A stretch of DNA of 7,645 nucleotides. Source: an uncultured Bacteroidales bacterium. GTDB lineage: Bacteria; Bacteroidota; Bacteroidia; Bacteroidales; P3. The notes under the pieces are model-generated. The model was not told the DNA's origin. It made no database searches and was given only the letters and a program-made list of their open reading frames with translations. The stretch lies in assembly GCA_900319595.1 (NCBI GenBank), contig ONOZ01000206.1, positions 1 to 7,645 on the forward strand, given 5' to 3'. Shown one piece after another: positions 1 through 7,066 of this stretch. How positions within the stretch are numbered: the first letter of the stretch is position 1; each line of letters begins with the position of its first letter. The position numbers were made by a program, and so were the translations under genes.

Positions 1-39
1 AATCACACTGAAAAATAAAATTTCTTGCGTAAAAAATTC

Positions 40-58
40 AATAATCACGCTGATTATT
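40..58. repeat. Perfect 8-bp palindrome with 3-base centre
   Basis: AATAATCA at 40-47 and its exact reverse complement TGATTATT at 51-58 flank the centre CGC. A third copy of the TGATTATT half lies at 144-151. On the minus strand a run of six T follows the dyad within a few bases, so it could form a weak hairpin terminator or attenuator in the leader of a gene beyond the left edge. The short arms and the third half-site also fit a regulator binding site. The dyad itself is seen directly; its function is inference. Confidence 0.5.
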
Positions 59-104
59 CCACTTTTCTCTAAATCATTGTTTTTCAGTACGATTTTTCAT
101 TTTG

Positions 105-136
105 CAAATTTACAAAAAAAATTCTTTACCACCAAA
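105..136 (-). promoter_or_regulatory. Bacteroidetes-type promoter pointing off the left edge
   Basis: On the minus strand a -33 element TTTG (136-133) is followed after 20 bases by TAAATTTG (112-105), an exact match to the TAnnTTTG -7 element of the Bacteroidetes primary sigma factor. Transcription would start near base 99 and leave the window leftward, so at least one more minus-strand gene probably lies beyond the left edge, with a leader of up to about 99 bases or more. The promoter is embedded in A and T runs: eight A plus TT at 114-123 mirror AA plus eight T at 135-144. Confidence 0.6.
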
Positions 137-166
137 TTTTTTTTGATTATTAGTGAAATTTGTTAT

Positions 167-895
167 TTAATTTTGTAGTTTTACACACCTGACACTACGT
201 CCAAATGCACGAAAACCATATATTGTTACATTTGTTGTTATATCCGTTTTATTAAAATCTATACCCGACGACATACCTTGTTGAGATACATCACCCGCCC
301 AGTAATATCCTTGCATTCCTTGATACTGGAAATTACCCGTAAAGGCGTTTCTAAGCCCCGCACAAGGCAAATTTAATTTTCCGTTTGCAATAGAAATATA
401 GTAAATACCCGTTGAGGTAGATTTTATTTCATAGCCAAGATTCAAAACAGCCTTCCATTCCCTTTCCGTTGGCAAACGATAACCACAAGGGCATGGATTG
501 TTTGTTGCCGAGGCGTTGTTCCACAAATCATCTTTTGGATAAGCAATCCAATCATTAGCACGAGCCGAATCAACTATGAAATCTTTTCCTGTTTTTTGAA
601 AATTAGGTGAAATTGTATTCGTTGTATCTGATAGACGTTTCTCATGACCGTCCGTTCTTCTGCCCCATTGATACAAATCACCCCAACTATCCGAAGAAGT
701 TATATCATTACTTAACGCACCTAAGTTTCTATCCAAAAATATCAAAACACCCTCAGAAGTTTGCAACGGCTCCAATTCATAATATGTAAAATTGCCATCT
801 TCGGTTATGATAGGTTTTGAAAACCCATCGTCATAGTTTTGTGCAATAGAGTTGATACTCAGTAATATTGCAAAAATAATTAGATATTTTTTCAT
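167..895 (-). CDS. Secreted FISUMP-domain protein
   Basis: A 242-residue exported protein with the Fibrobacter succinogenes major paralogous domain (FISUMP, TIGR02145 type). Residues 1-19 are a Sec signal peptide (MKKYLIIF, hydrophobic core, cut near SIA|Q) with no lipobox cysteine. The mature part shows the family landmarks in order: DRNLGA (55-60), WGDLYQWGR (71-79), the core NPCPCGYRLPTEREW (133-147), LPCAGLRN (176-183), GYYWAGD (196-202) and the terminal FGRSVRCVK (231-239). The family is common in secreted and surface proteins of Fibrobacter and Bacteroidetes; its biochemical role is not established. The frame can be extended three codons to a TTG at 904, but the ATG at 895 directly precedes a normal signal peptide and is preferred. 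It lies 24 bases after the barrel gene with no promoter between, so the two are probably co-transcribed. No convincing terminator follows the stop codon. Confidence 0.88.
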   Translation of the reverse strand: MKKYLIIFAILLSINSIAQNYDDGFSKPIITEDGNFTYYELEPLQTSEGVLIFLDRNLGALSNDITSSDSWGDLYQWGRRTDGHEKRLSDTTNTISPNFQKTGKDFIVDSARANDWIAYPKDDLWNNASATNNPCPCGYRLPTEREWKAVLNLGYEIKSTSTGIYYISIANGKLNLPCAGLRNAFTGNFQYQGMQGYYWAGDVSQQGMSSGIDFNKTDITTNVTIYGFRAFGRSVRCVKLQN

Positions 896-919
896 GTGTT
901 TCAAATTTTTAGTTATTGG

Positions 920-2125
920 TTAGTTGAGTTTTTTGAATCTGTATAATTGAAATTTAGGTTTGGCAGCCAGAATCAAGCCTGTACCAAAGGAAAGTCCTTT
1001 AATTTCTTTTTCAATAGAGTTCTTGTCGTCCAATTTGTAGAAAAACTCACCAACAATAGACAATATATAGTCGCTTTTAGACACTTGCATATCTTTCGCT
1101 ATCATAATATCATATTGAATATTGGCATAAAGCATTTGATTTTTAGGATAGGTAATGTTTTTGTCCCTTTGAGCAATATTAGAAAAGAAGTTTGTGCCAT
1201 AGAATGTAATCATATCTTTACTATCATAATAGCCCAAAGTGGCATTCCAAGTTGCAGAGGAGTAGTTGATAGTAGGAAACCATGCATGTCCTGATTTAAA
1301 AGGCAAAGTTGAGTTTTTCATATCCTTAGAATACAAATAATTTAACGAAAAAGTCAAAGCATCGGAATTGTTGAACACATTATCTATATGAAAATTCATT
1401 CCAAAATGTCCGTTTGCCCAATGGTCTAAATCCAAGGTGGTAATGGTGTCCAATTCTCCGCCATTATGATGCCAAATAAACGAATAATCTAATTGCAAAC
1501 CCATAGGCAAATTGCCTGCCGTTGATAACAAGCCACTTGTTCCTAAATCAAAACTTTCTCTATCTACATCATTATAAAAATTGAAGTTTTGCCAATTTAA
1601 CCATGCATCATTAGTCCAATATTTTCCTTTGTAGATTAACTGCAACCCCTCTTCGCCGTCTGAAGAATAAGCAAATTCTCTATTATATAAAGGTATAGGC
1701 AAGTAGTGAGAGTTCTCTGTTTTGATATTGCCCATAACAAAATTGAGATTATTGTTTATCTGCCAATCAAAACGAAAATAAGGTTTTAAATGTAAGAGTT
1801 TTTGAGTATTAGTATCGGTATAGTATGGCACACTTATGAAATTATTTCTGCCATATTCATCTGCACCCCAATATCGTAACATATTCGCTCCTAAGGAAAA
1901 TGAAACATTTTTGTTAAGTCTGTACTCCAAATTAGGAATCAAGCGAAAACCTCCTAAAGTATAGCCATAGGCAATTTTTCGTTTGTATTCATTATTTTTC
2001 CAAAAGATTTGAACAGGCACATTCAAAGATAAAGTATGTTCATTTTGAGGCGTTAAATCTTCGCTTTGAGCATTTGCCTCAACAAATATAAATAGTGCTA
2101 ATATGATGACTAATTTTTTTTTCAC
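920..2125 (-). CDS. Putative outer-membrane beta-barrel protein
   Basis: A 401-residue protein of unknown function. Residues 1-19 form a signal peptide (MKKKLVIILALFIFVEANA, cut before Q20). The rest has many alternating aromatic/hydrophobic and polar segments separated by Asn/Asp/Gly-rich turns, for example RLIPNLEYRLNKNVSFSLGA, LHLKPYFRFDWQINNNLNF and NYSSATWNATLGYY, which is how a porin-like outer-membrane barrel reads. It resembles large uncharacterised Bacteroidetes barrel families, but I cannot name one. The C-terminus is KKLN rather than the aromatic residue typical of many barrels. The start is a GTG: the only nearby ATG (2127) overlaps it by one base in another frame and meets TGA at once, whereas the GTG opens exactly on the signal peptide. 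The start is followed by nine A residues. It lies just after a hairpin that follows mutA and just before the FISUMP gene, with which it likely forms a pair of exported proteins. Confidence 0.75.
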   Translation of the reverse strand: MKKKLVIILALFIFVEANAQSEDLTPQNEHTLSLNVPVQIFWKNNEYKRKIAYGYTLGGFRLIPNLEYRLNKNVSFSLGANMLRYWGADEYGRNNFISVPYYTDTNTQKLLHLKPYFRFDWQINNNLNFVMGNIKTENSHYLPIPLYNREFAYSSDGEEGLQLIYKGKYWTNDAWLNWQNFNFYNDVDRESFDLGTSGLLSTAGNLPMGLQLDYSFIWHHNGGELDTITTLDLDHWANGHFGMNFHIDNVFNNSDALTFSLNYLYSKDMKNSTLPFKSGHAWFPTINYSSATWNATLGYYDSKDMITFYGTNFFSNIAQRDKNITYPKNQMLYANIQYDIMIAKDMQVSKSDYILSIVGEFFYKLDDKNSIEKEIKGLSFGTGLILAAKPKFQLYRFKKLN

Positions 2126-2130
2126 ATCTA

Positions 2131-2161
2131 CAAAAATATGGACGGCCTTTTGCGACCGTCC
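2131..2161 (-). terminator. Probable mutA terminator hairpin
   Basis: On the minus strand GGACGG (2161-2156) and CCGTCC (2145-2140) form a 6-bp GC-rich stem around a 10-base loop, followed by ATATTTTTG. The hairpin begins 17 bases after the mutA stop codon and ends just before the GTG of the next gene, fitting an intrinsic terminator with a modest T tract. TATTTTTG at 2138-2131 also matches the TAnnTTTG pattern, but there is no -33 element and it would leave a nearly leaderless mRNA, so I read it as the T tract. If it terminates well, the barrel gene depends on read-through or an unseen promoter. Confidence 0.5.
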
Positions 2162-2178
2162 CCGCCTATTATGAAATA

Positions 2179-4029
2179 CTATATTAGAGCATTATTATAT
2201 TTTGTTAAACTATCTAACGCATTGGTACGAACGTTTATGTAATCCGTTACTCCCATTGCATTAAATTCTGCTTTAATTGCGTCCTCTGGGTTACCAGCAA
2301 CGATGATATGTTTTACTTTTCCTTTCAAAATTAGCAAAGCATTCTTTACAAATTCTGGATATTCCTCATCGGAAGAGCAAAGTACCAAAATATCTGGATT
2401 TTCCTTCAAAGCATCTTCGCACCCTTTGGCAATATCATCTGTAGGTTTGGATATAATATCGTAACCAGCAACTCCAAAGAAATTAGTAGAGAATCCTTGA
2501 CGTGCATTTCTCATCGCCAAATTACCATACAATAAATTAAATACTTTTGGTTTCTTTTCGGAATGGATAACCGCAATTCTAAGTGCTTCAAAAGGCTCTG
2601 CTGCTCGCTTAAATGTCAAAGTATCAAACTCTTTTTCGCCTTTATCATGACAACCATCGCACCCCACATTTTCAATACTAACCTCTTTTTCCGTAATATT
2701 AGGATATTGATTTGTTCCAACGATAACAGTTTTTCTTCTTGCCACATCCTTAGCACGTAAAGCCTCAGTATCTTTTATTTTCTGCTGGACAACATTATTT
2801 CTTATTGCTTGCTCGTATCCTCCTTGCTGTTCAACTTCCTTAAATAACTCCCACGCCTTTTGTGCAATGTTATTAGTCAAAGTTTCTATATAATAAGAAC
2901 CAGCAGATGGATCAACAATTTTGTCCAAATAAGACTCCTCTTTCAATAGTATCTGTTGATTGATAGCAATACGCCTTGAAAACTCATCACTTGGCTTGAA
3001 AGCAATATCAAATGGCATAACGGCAATAGAATTAGCACCTCCAACAACGGCACTCATCGTTTCAGTTGTCGTACGAAGCATATTAACGTAAGCATCAAAC
3101 ACCGTCTTGTTATATTTTGTGTCTTCGGTATGAATAAATATTCTTGCGGCTTTGTCATCTTTTGAATACTGCTCGGCAACATTGGTCCATAATAATCTGG
3201 CAGCACGAATCTTTGCAATTTCCATAAAATAATTGCTACCCGTTGCAAACGAAAACATCATTCTTTCTACACAATCTTCTGCTTTTATGCCTCTTTCAGT
3301 CATATTGTACAGATATTCGTTTGCTATTGCCAAAGAAAAACCTAATTCTTGAGAGATATTGCCACCTGCATTGGAGAATATGTTTCCGTTAATTGTTATA
3401 GTTTTGAATTGAGGTAGGTTCTCTATCGCATATTTCATAATCTGAGCCGCCTCGTCCATATTTTCCTTATTAGAACCCCAGAATTTACCGTGTTTAAGTG
3501 CAAAAAAATAGGAATCAAAATTCAAACTACCTTTAACTTTCTTTGTATCAATATTGTTATTCTTGCAATAAGATACGAAAAGTTGTAAAAGGTTTAGGAA
3601 ATTAGAGGATTTCAAAAAGTTAATTCTAATGTAGTCTGGGTAAATTCCATTAAGGAGTATTTTAAAGTCCTCTTCGCTTTGAATATTCTTTGCATTAAAC
3701 CCAACAGAATTAACACCACGCTCCAAACACTCCAAAGCAATTTGATTTTGAGCATGTATATCATCCGTATCAATATTCATACGGATTTCCCAATCGTTGC
3801 CCTTGTCTTCGTATCCGCGAACAAAAGGCTTTTCGTTAGGATTGTTTTGCAAATATTCCAATCCCTTTAAATCAACAGCACGATAATAAGGTTTTACATC
3901 AAATCCTTCTATCGTTTTCCAAATGAGTTTTTTGTTATAATCTGCACCTTTAAGGTCTTTTTCAATAGCGGTTTCCCACTGCTCGGTTGTAACCTCTGGA
4001 AATTCTGTAAATAATTTATCGTATGCCAT
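2179..4029 (-). CDS. mutA: Methylmalonyl-CoA mutase small subunit
   Basis: A 616-residue small (beta) subunit of heterodimeric adenosylcobalamin-dependent methylmalonyl-CoA mutase. The complex interconverts succinyl-CoA and (R)-methylmalonyl-CoA in the cytoplasm, the step linking succinate to propionate. The N-terminus (FPEVTTEQWETAIEKDLKGA, residues 10-29) and following WKTIEGFDVKPYYRAVDL are typical of MutA, then comes the TIM-barrel part with DPSAGSYYIETLT (373-385). The C-terminal flavodoxin-like domain (about 490-616) has YGNLAMRNARQGF (501-513) where the catalytic large subunit carries the cobalamin-binding DxHxxG, so B12 ligation is missing, as expected for the small subunit. Length matches the family. 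An ATG 20 codons upstream (4089) is rejected: it lies upstream of the promoter at 4061-4068, and the family N-terminus begins at MAYDKLF. mutB, normally directly downstream, is absent here. A CDGCH run (457-461) lies in the linker between the domains. Confidence 0.93.
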   Translation of the reverse strand: MAYDKLFTEFPEVTTEQWETAIEKDLKGADYNKKLIWKTIEGFDVKPYYRAVDLKGLEYLQNNPNEKPFVRGYEDKGNDWEIRMNIDTDDIHAQNQIALECLERGVNSVGFNAKNIQSEEDFKILLNGIYPDYIRINFLKSSNFLNLLQLFVSYCKNNNIDTKKVKGSLNFDSYFFALKHGKFWGSNKENMDEAAQIMKYAIENLPQFKTITINGNIFSNAGGNISQELGFSLAIANEYLYNMTERGIKAEDCVERMMFSFATGSNYFMEIAKIRAARLLWTNVAEQYSKDDKAARIFIHTEDTKYNKTVFDAYVNMLRTTTETMSAVVGGANSIAVMPFDIAFKPSDEFSRRIAINQQILLKEESYLDKIVDPSAGSYYIETLTNNIAQKAWELFKEVEQQGGYEQAIRNNVVQQKIKDTEALRAKDVARRKTVIVGTNQYPNITEKEVSIENVGCDGCHDKGEKEFDTLTFKRAAEPFEALRIAVIHSEKKPKVFNLLYGNLAMRNARQGFSTNFFGVAGYDIISKPTDDIAKGCEDALKENPDILVLCSSDEEYPEFVKNALLILKGKVKHIIVAGNPEDAIKAEFNAMGVTDYINVRTNALDSLTKYNNALI

Positions 4030-4060
4030 AGTATTAGTGTTTTTTATTTCTTTCAAGTTG

Positions 4061-4068
4061 CAAATATA
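4061..4068 (-). promoter_or_regulatory. mutA promoter -7 element
   Basis: The minus strand reads TATATTTG here, an exact TAnnTTTG match. Transcription would begin near 4055 and give a leader of roughly 26 bases before the ATG at 4029, a normal length. I find no TTTG at the expected -33 distance, only T-rich sequence, so the promoter is incomplete by consensus. It indicates that mutA can be transcribed separately from the hydratase gene upstream. Confidence 0.5.
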
Positions 4069-4114
4069 AAGAAAAAAATTATGATACATAAAAAAATAAG
4101 AAATATTTTACAAA

Positions 4115-4163
4115 ACTATTGTATAAAATAGTAAGTCCGCCACAATCTTATTTGTAACGGACT
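4115..4163 (-). terminator. Tandem hairpins after the hydratase gene
   Basis: In the 169-base gap between the hydratase stop and the mutA start, AGTCCG (4134-4139) pairs with CGGACT (4158-4163), with an inner ACAA/TTGT helix (4142-4145, 4152-4155) separated by a 2x2 mismatch. A second hairpin, ACTATT (4115-4120) with AATAGT (4127-4132), follows immediately in the transcribed direction and is trailed by TTTTG. Together they probably end the hydratase transcript. The larger hairpin has its better T run (CGTTTTT, 4164-4170) on the plus-strand side, so it may work in both directions. Confidence 0.5.
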
Positions 4164-4198
4164 CGTTTTTAATTTAATCAATTTAAATTTCAATGTTT

Positions 4199-6442
4199 TT
4201 ATTTCTTATGTGATGCGTAGTAATTCATCAAACAACCCTCTGCCAAAATATCTCTTTCGTCCTTAGTCAAGTTTTGGAAGAATAGGTGAATATCTTTTAC
4301 GCCGTCCTTTGTAATTACCTTAGCGTCAATTTCTTCTTTACCTTCTAAAACTGCTTGACGTATGTTCGGCACAAATACATAATCGCCTGCCTTGTAGTCA
4401 AATGGCGTTTCAGGAGAGATTGTGAATGGCATAATACCCCAATTGATACAGTTGCTACGATAACGTTTAGTTGCATATTCGTAACAAATGTTTGCATCAC
4501 CACCAAGTACCTTCTGACAAGATGCTGCTTGTTCTCTCGCACTACCATCTCCCGGTTTGTTTGCAAATACGCAAGAACCAAACGAAGTGTTTTTAGCATC
4601 TGCTCCAACTTTTGCCAATGCATCCTTAATATTCTGAGGGACATTGCCTTGTCTTCTCTGAAGGTCTTCGCCTTGTATTCTCTTGCTCAAACCAACATAC
4701 TCAGGAACACGACGAGATAGAGCAAACTCAGACAATTTCAACGGATTAGAGCGATATGATGAAGTTTCACCAGATGGTATCAACTCGTCAGTTGTAGTAA
4801 CTGGGTCATGAATAACAGCAGCCAACTCTAATAACATATTTTCTTCCATGGCATACATCTTTGGCCAGTCTTTAATGTTTGGTCCATAGCGAAGTTCTGC
4901 TTTTTCATCGGCTTTGCCGTAACCATTATAAACTCTCTTCTCATATACCTTAGGATCAAATTGATAACCTACGTAATTCACGTTGTAATCAATGTCTGTA
5001 GCAGCAGTAATCACACCACCATTAGCAGCAGTTGCAGCAATACTTCTTGCGTCCATCAAGGCAACTAACGAAATCTGTCCGTCCTTTGGCTTACTACCCT
5101 CACGGTTAGGGAAGTTACGAGTAGTATGACGGATACTTAAGCCATTATTTGAAGGAACATCGCCTGCACCGAAACAAGGTCCGCAGAAAGCAGGTTTGAT
5201 TGCCACGCCAGCCTCTAACAAATCCTCTGCAATATGAGAACGTGTAGCAGCCAAATATACAGGTATAGACTGAGGATAAGCACTTGCCGTAAAGTAGTCG
5301 TTACCAGTTGATTTATCTTTCAAAATAGCCGCAGCCGCAGCCAAGTTATCGTATGTACCACCGGCACAACCAGCAATAATTCCTTGATCTGCAACAACCT
5401 TACCGTTCTTTATCTTGCTAACCAAATCAACCTCTACCTTATCGCCAAAACGTTTCTTGGAATCCTCTTCAACCTCGCGAAGAATCTTCTCTGGATTAGC
5501 CTGCAATTCTTTGATTGTGTAGGCGTTAGATGGGTGATAAGGCAAAGCAATCATACATTCTTGTTTAGACAAGTCAATCTTTATCATACTATCATAATAT
5601 GCCACCTTGCCCGGACGTAACTCTTTGTAATCTTGCTCCCTTCCGTGCATTTTATAATAGTTATGAACTTCCTCGTCAGTAACCCAAATAGAAGTCAGAC
5701 ATGTAGTTTCGGTAGTCATCACTTCTATACCGTTACGGAAGTCAATAGGCAAGTTTTTAACGCCAGGTCCTGCAAATTCCAATACCTTATTCTTTACAAA
5801 ACCATTATCAAAGGTCGCTTTAACCAAAGATATAGCAACATCATGAGGACCTACACCCTTACGAGGTTCTCCTTCCAACCAAACCAACACAACTTCCGGA
5901 GCGTTGATGTCCCACGTGTTTTCAAGTAGTTGTTTTACTAACTCTCCGCCACCTTCTCCGACTCCCATATTACCCAATGAGCCGTAACGTGTATGAGAAT
6001 CTGAACCTAGTATCATATTACCACATTTAGCCATAGCCTCACGTGCATATTGGTGAATAACTGCTTGATTTGTAGGGACAAATATGCCACCATATTTCTT
6101 AGCAGCAGACAAACCGAAAACGTGGTCATCTTCGTTTATTGTACCTCCTACAGCACATAAAGAGTTGTGGCAGTTGGTCATACCGTATGGCAATGGGAAT
6201 TTCTTTAATCCACTTGCACGGGCTGTTTGTATAATACCTACGTAAGTAATGTCATGAGAAATCAAAGCATCAAACTTAATTCTCATTTTCTTTCCTTTGT
6301 TGCCATCAACCTCATGGTTTCTTAATATACTATAAGCAATAGTGTTTTCTCTGGCTTCATCTGCTGAAGGCATGTTAGCAGAATCCATCACAAGTTTCTC
6401 TCCATCAAGAAGATAAACCCCTTTGTTGATAAGTTCTATCAT
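4199..6442 (-). CDS. Aconitase-superfamily hydratase, YbhJ-like type
   Basis: A 747-residue cytoplasmic Fe-S hydro-lyase of the aconitase superfamily. The sequence matches the group usually annotated only as 'hydratase' (E. coli YbhJ-like) better than the standard Bacteroides aconitase, which begins differently. Ligands for a [4Fe-4S] cluster are present: C359 in IAGCAGGTYDN and C420/C423 in FCGPCFGAGD. Other landmarks are HDITYVGIIQTARASGL (63-79), NCHNSLCAVGGTINEDDH (90-107), GSDSHTR (146-152), HTTRNFPNREGS (439-450), and the swivel-domain motifs GDGSAREQAA (631-640) and YRSNCINWGIMPF (661-673). Domain order and length are those of a complete enzyme. It could isomerise citrate via cis-aconitate or act on a related hydroxy-acid; the sequence alone does not fix the substrate. 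It starts 49 bases after the prohibitin-like gene with an A-rich leader and no promoter or Shine-Dalgarno, so it is probably co-transcribed with it. The nearby citG makes a link to citrate attractive but unproven. Confidence 0.88.
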   Translation of the reverse strand: MIELINKGVYLLDGEKLVMDSANMPSADEARENTIAYSILRNHEVDGNKGKKMRIKFDALISHDITYVGIIQTARASGLKKFPLPYGMTNCHNSLCAVGGTINEDDHVFGLSAAKKYGGIFVPTNQAVIHQYAREAMAKCGNMILGSDSHTRYGSLGNMGVGEGGGELVKQLLENTWDINAPEVVLVWLEGEPRKGVGPHDVAISLVKATFDNGFVKNKVLEFAGPGVKNLPIDFRNGIEVMTTETTCLTSIWVTDEEVHNYYKMHGREQDYKELRPGKVAYYDSMIKIDLSKQECMIALPYHPSNAYTIKELQANPEKILREVEEDSKKRFGDKVEVDLVSKIKNGKVVADQGIIAGCAGGTYDNLAAAAAILKDKSTGNDYFTASAYPQSIPVYLAATRSHIAEDLLEAGVAIKPAFCGPCFGAGDVPSNNGLSIRHTTRNFPNREGSKPKDGQISLVALMDARSIAATAANGGVITAATDIDYNVNYVGYQFDPKVYEKRVYNGYGKADEKAELRYGPNIKDWPKMYAMEENMLLELAAVIHDPVTTTDELIPSGETSSYRSNPLKLSEFALSRRVPEYVGLSKRIQGEDLQRRQGNVPQNIKDALAKVGADAKNTSFGSCVFANKPGDGSAREQAASCQKVLGGDANICYEYATKRYRSNCINWGIMPFTISPETPFDYKAGDYVFVPNIRQAVLEGKEEIDAKVITKDGVKDIHLFFQNLTKDERDILAEGCLMNYYASHKK

Positions 6443-6491
6443 ACTTGTTTTTTGAATTTTATTTTGTTTATTCTTATGTTAATTTGTTACC

Positions 6492-6875
6492 TTATTTATC
6501 ATTTTTTGCTTCCAAAATTGGCAAACATGCCTCAGTTGGGATATATATAACTTTGTTCTCAGCCAAATTCTGTTGTCTGACCCAAAGATATTGAATATAA
6601 GTTGGAGTTATGCTACCATTCTCTATTTCAATGGCTTTGGCAGCACCTTTTGCTCTTTCTATTTCGGCTTGAGCGTTAAGTTTCTCCGCTTCCAAGTTTG
6701 CTTTCGCCTCTTCTATCTTGATTCTTCTATTTTGTTCTGCTTGTGCAAATTCGGCTTTACCTTTCATTTCTTGTTTCCACACATTATATTTTGGTAAACC
6801 AATCATCGCCACAATGATGATAAATAAAAATCCAACAAGACAGATAACCACTGCTGAAATTTGTTTCTTATTCAT
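6492..6875 (-). CDS. Membrane-anchored prohibitin/stomatin tail-like protein
   Basis: A 127-residue membrane protein resembling small proteins annotated as 'membrane protease subunit' of the stomatin/prohibitin kind. Residues 6-28 are one transmembrane helix (ISAVVICLVGFLFIIIVAMI). Residues about 33-85 are a charged Ala/Glu/Lys-rich coiled coil (AEQNRRIKIEEAKANLEAEK, AQAEIERAKGAAKAIEIE), like the C-terminal heptads of SPFH proteins. A conserved-looking tail follows: TPTYIQYLWVRQQNL (90-104) and VIYIPTEACLPILEA (109-123), similar to the end of prohibitin-like proteins. The globular SPFH domain that should lie between membrane helix and coiled coil is absent, with no sign of a frameshift or remnant, so this seems a genuine short form. 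The tail is probably cytoplasmic if lysines near the N-terminus and the KYNVWKQ segment set topology, but this is uncertain. An AAGGAA (6886-6881) six bases before the ATG is a rare clear Shine-Dalgarno in this window. It heads a likely two-gene unit with the hydratase; no functional link is known. Confidence 0.72.
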   Translation of the reverse strand: MNKKQISAVVICLVGFLFIIIVAMIGLPKYNVWKQEMKGKAEFAQAEQNRRIKIEEAKANLEAEKLNAQAEIERAKGAAKAIEIENGSITPTYIQYLWVRQQNLAENKVIYIPTEACLPILEAKNDK

Positions 6876-6911
6876 AATGTTTCCTTATTATTTATATTTC
6901 GCTACAGTTTG

Positions 6912-6941
6912 CAAATTTAATTAAAGTTTTTTGAATGCAAT
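6912..6941 (-). promoter_or_regulatory. Promoter of the prohibitin-like gene and hydratase
   Basis: The minus strand has ATTG (6941-6938) and, 18 bases on, TAAATTTG (6919-6912), fitting the Bacteroidetes -33 TTTG and -7 TAnnTTTG elements. Transcription would start near 6906, giving a leader of about 31 bases to the ATG at 6875. No other promoter-like site is seen before the hydratase start. Confidence 0.6.
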
Positions 6942-7015
6942 AATTTATGAATACTTTTTTTTGCTTTGTATAAATATTTGTCCCTAACAATGTAATTTTC
7001 AAAGAAATACTACTC

Positions 7016-7044
7016 AAAAATCACTAATTTTAGTTTAGATTTTT
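7016..7044 (-). terminator. Weak AT-rich terminator after citG
   Basis: On the minus strand AAAAATC (7044-7038), a three-base bulge, then ACTA pair with TAGT and GATTTTT (7022-7016) around a four-base loop, with the T run as the 3' arm and end. It starts 22 bases after the citG stop. The stem is nearly all A-T, so it is a plausible but weak intrinsic terminator. The rest of the 197-base gap between the two genes holds only the promoter at 6912-6941. Confidence 0.4.
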
Positions 7045-7066
7045 ATTTTACAAGATTATTGTTCTT

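Noticed and set aside
114..144. A8TT/AAT8 inverted repeat as the terminator of the FISUMP gene
   Set aside because: The arms are only A and T around an 11-base loop, too weak to call a terminator, and they overlap the promoter region where such A/T runs are common.
896..904. TTG start for the FISUMP protein
   Set aside because: The ATG three codons later gives a normal signal peptide with its basic start (MKKY); nothing supports the rare TTG.
2131..2138. TATTTTTG as a promoter -7 element for the barrel gene
   Set aside because: No -33 element at the right distance, and transcription would start at or next to the GTG; it is better read as the T tract of the hairpin.
2647..2661. CDGCH in MutA as a c-type haem-binding CxxCH motif
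   Set aside because: MutA is cytoplasmic with no signal peptide, and the motif sits in a variable linker between domains; a chance or metal-related cysteine cluster is more likely.
4030..4089. Twenty-codon N-terminal extension of MutA from the ATG at 4089
   Set aside because: It would begin upstream of the TATATTTG promoter element, is rich in residues expected from AT-rich non-coding DNA, and the family N-terminus begins at MAYDKLF.
4355..5929. Plus-strand open frames opposite the hydratase gene
   Set aside because: They mirror the codons of a well-conserved enzyme and have no protein-like motifs, leaders or promoters of their own; they are antisense shadows.
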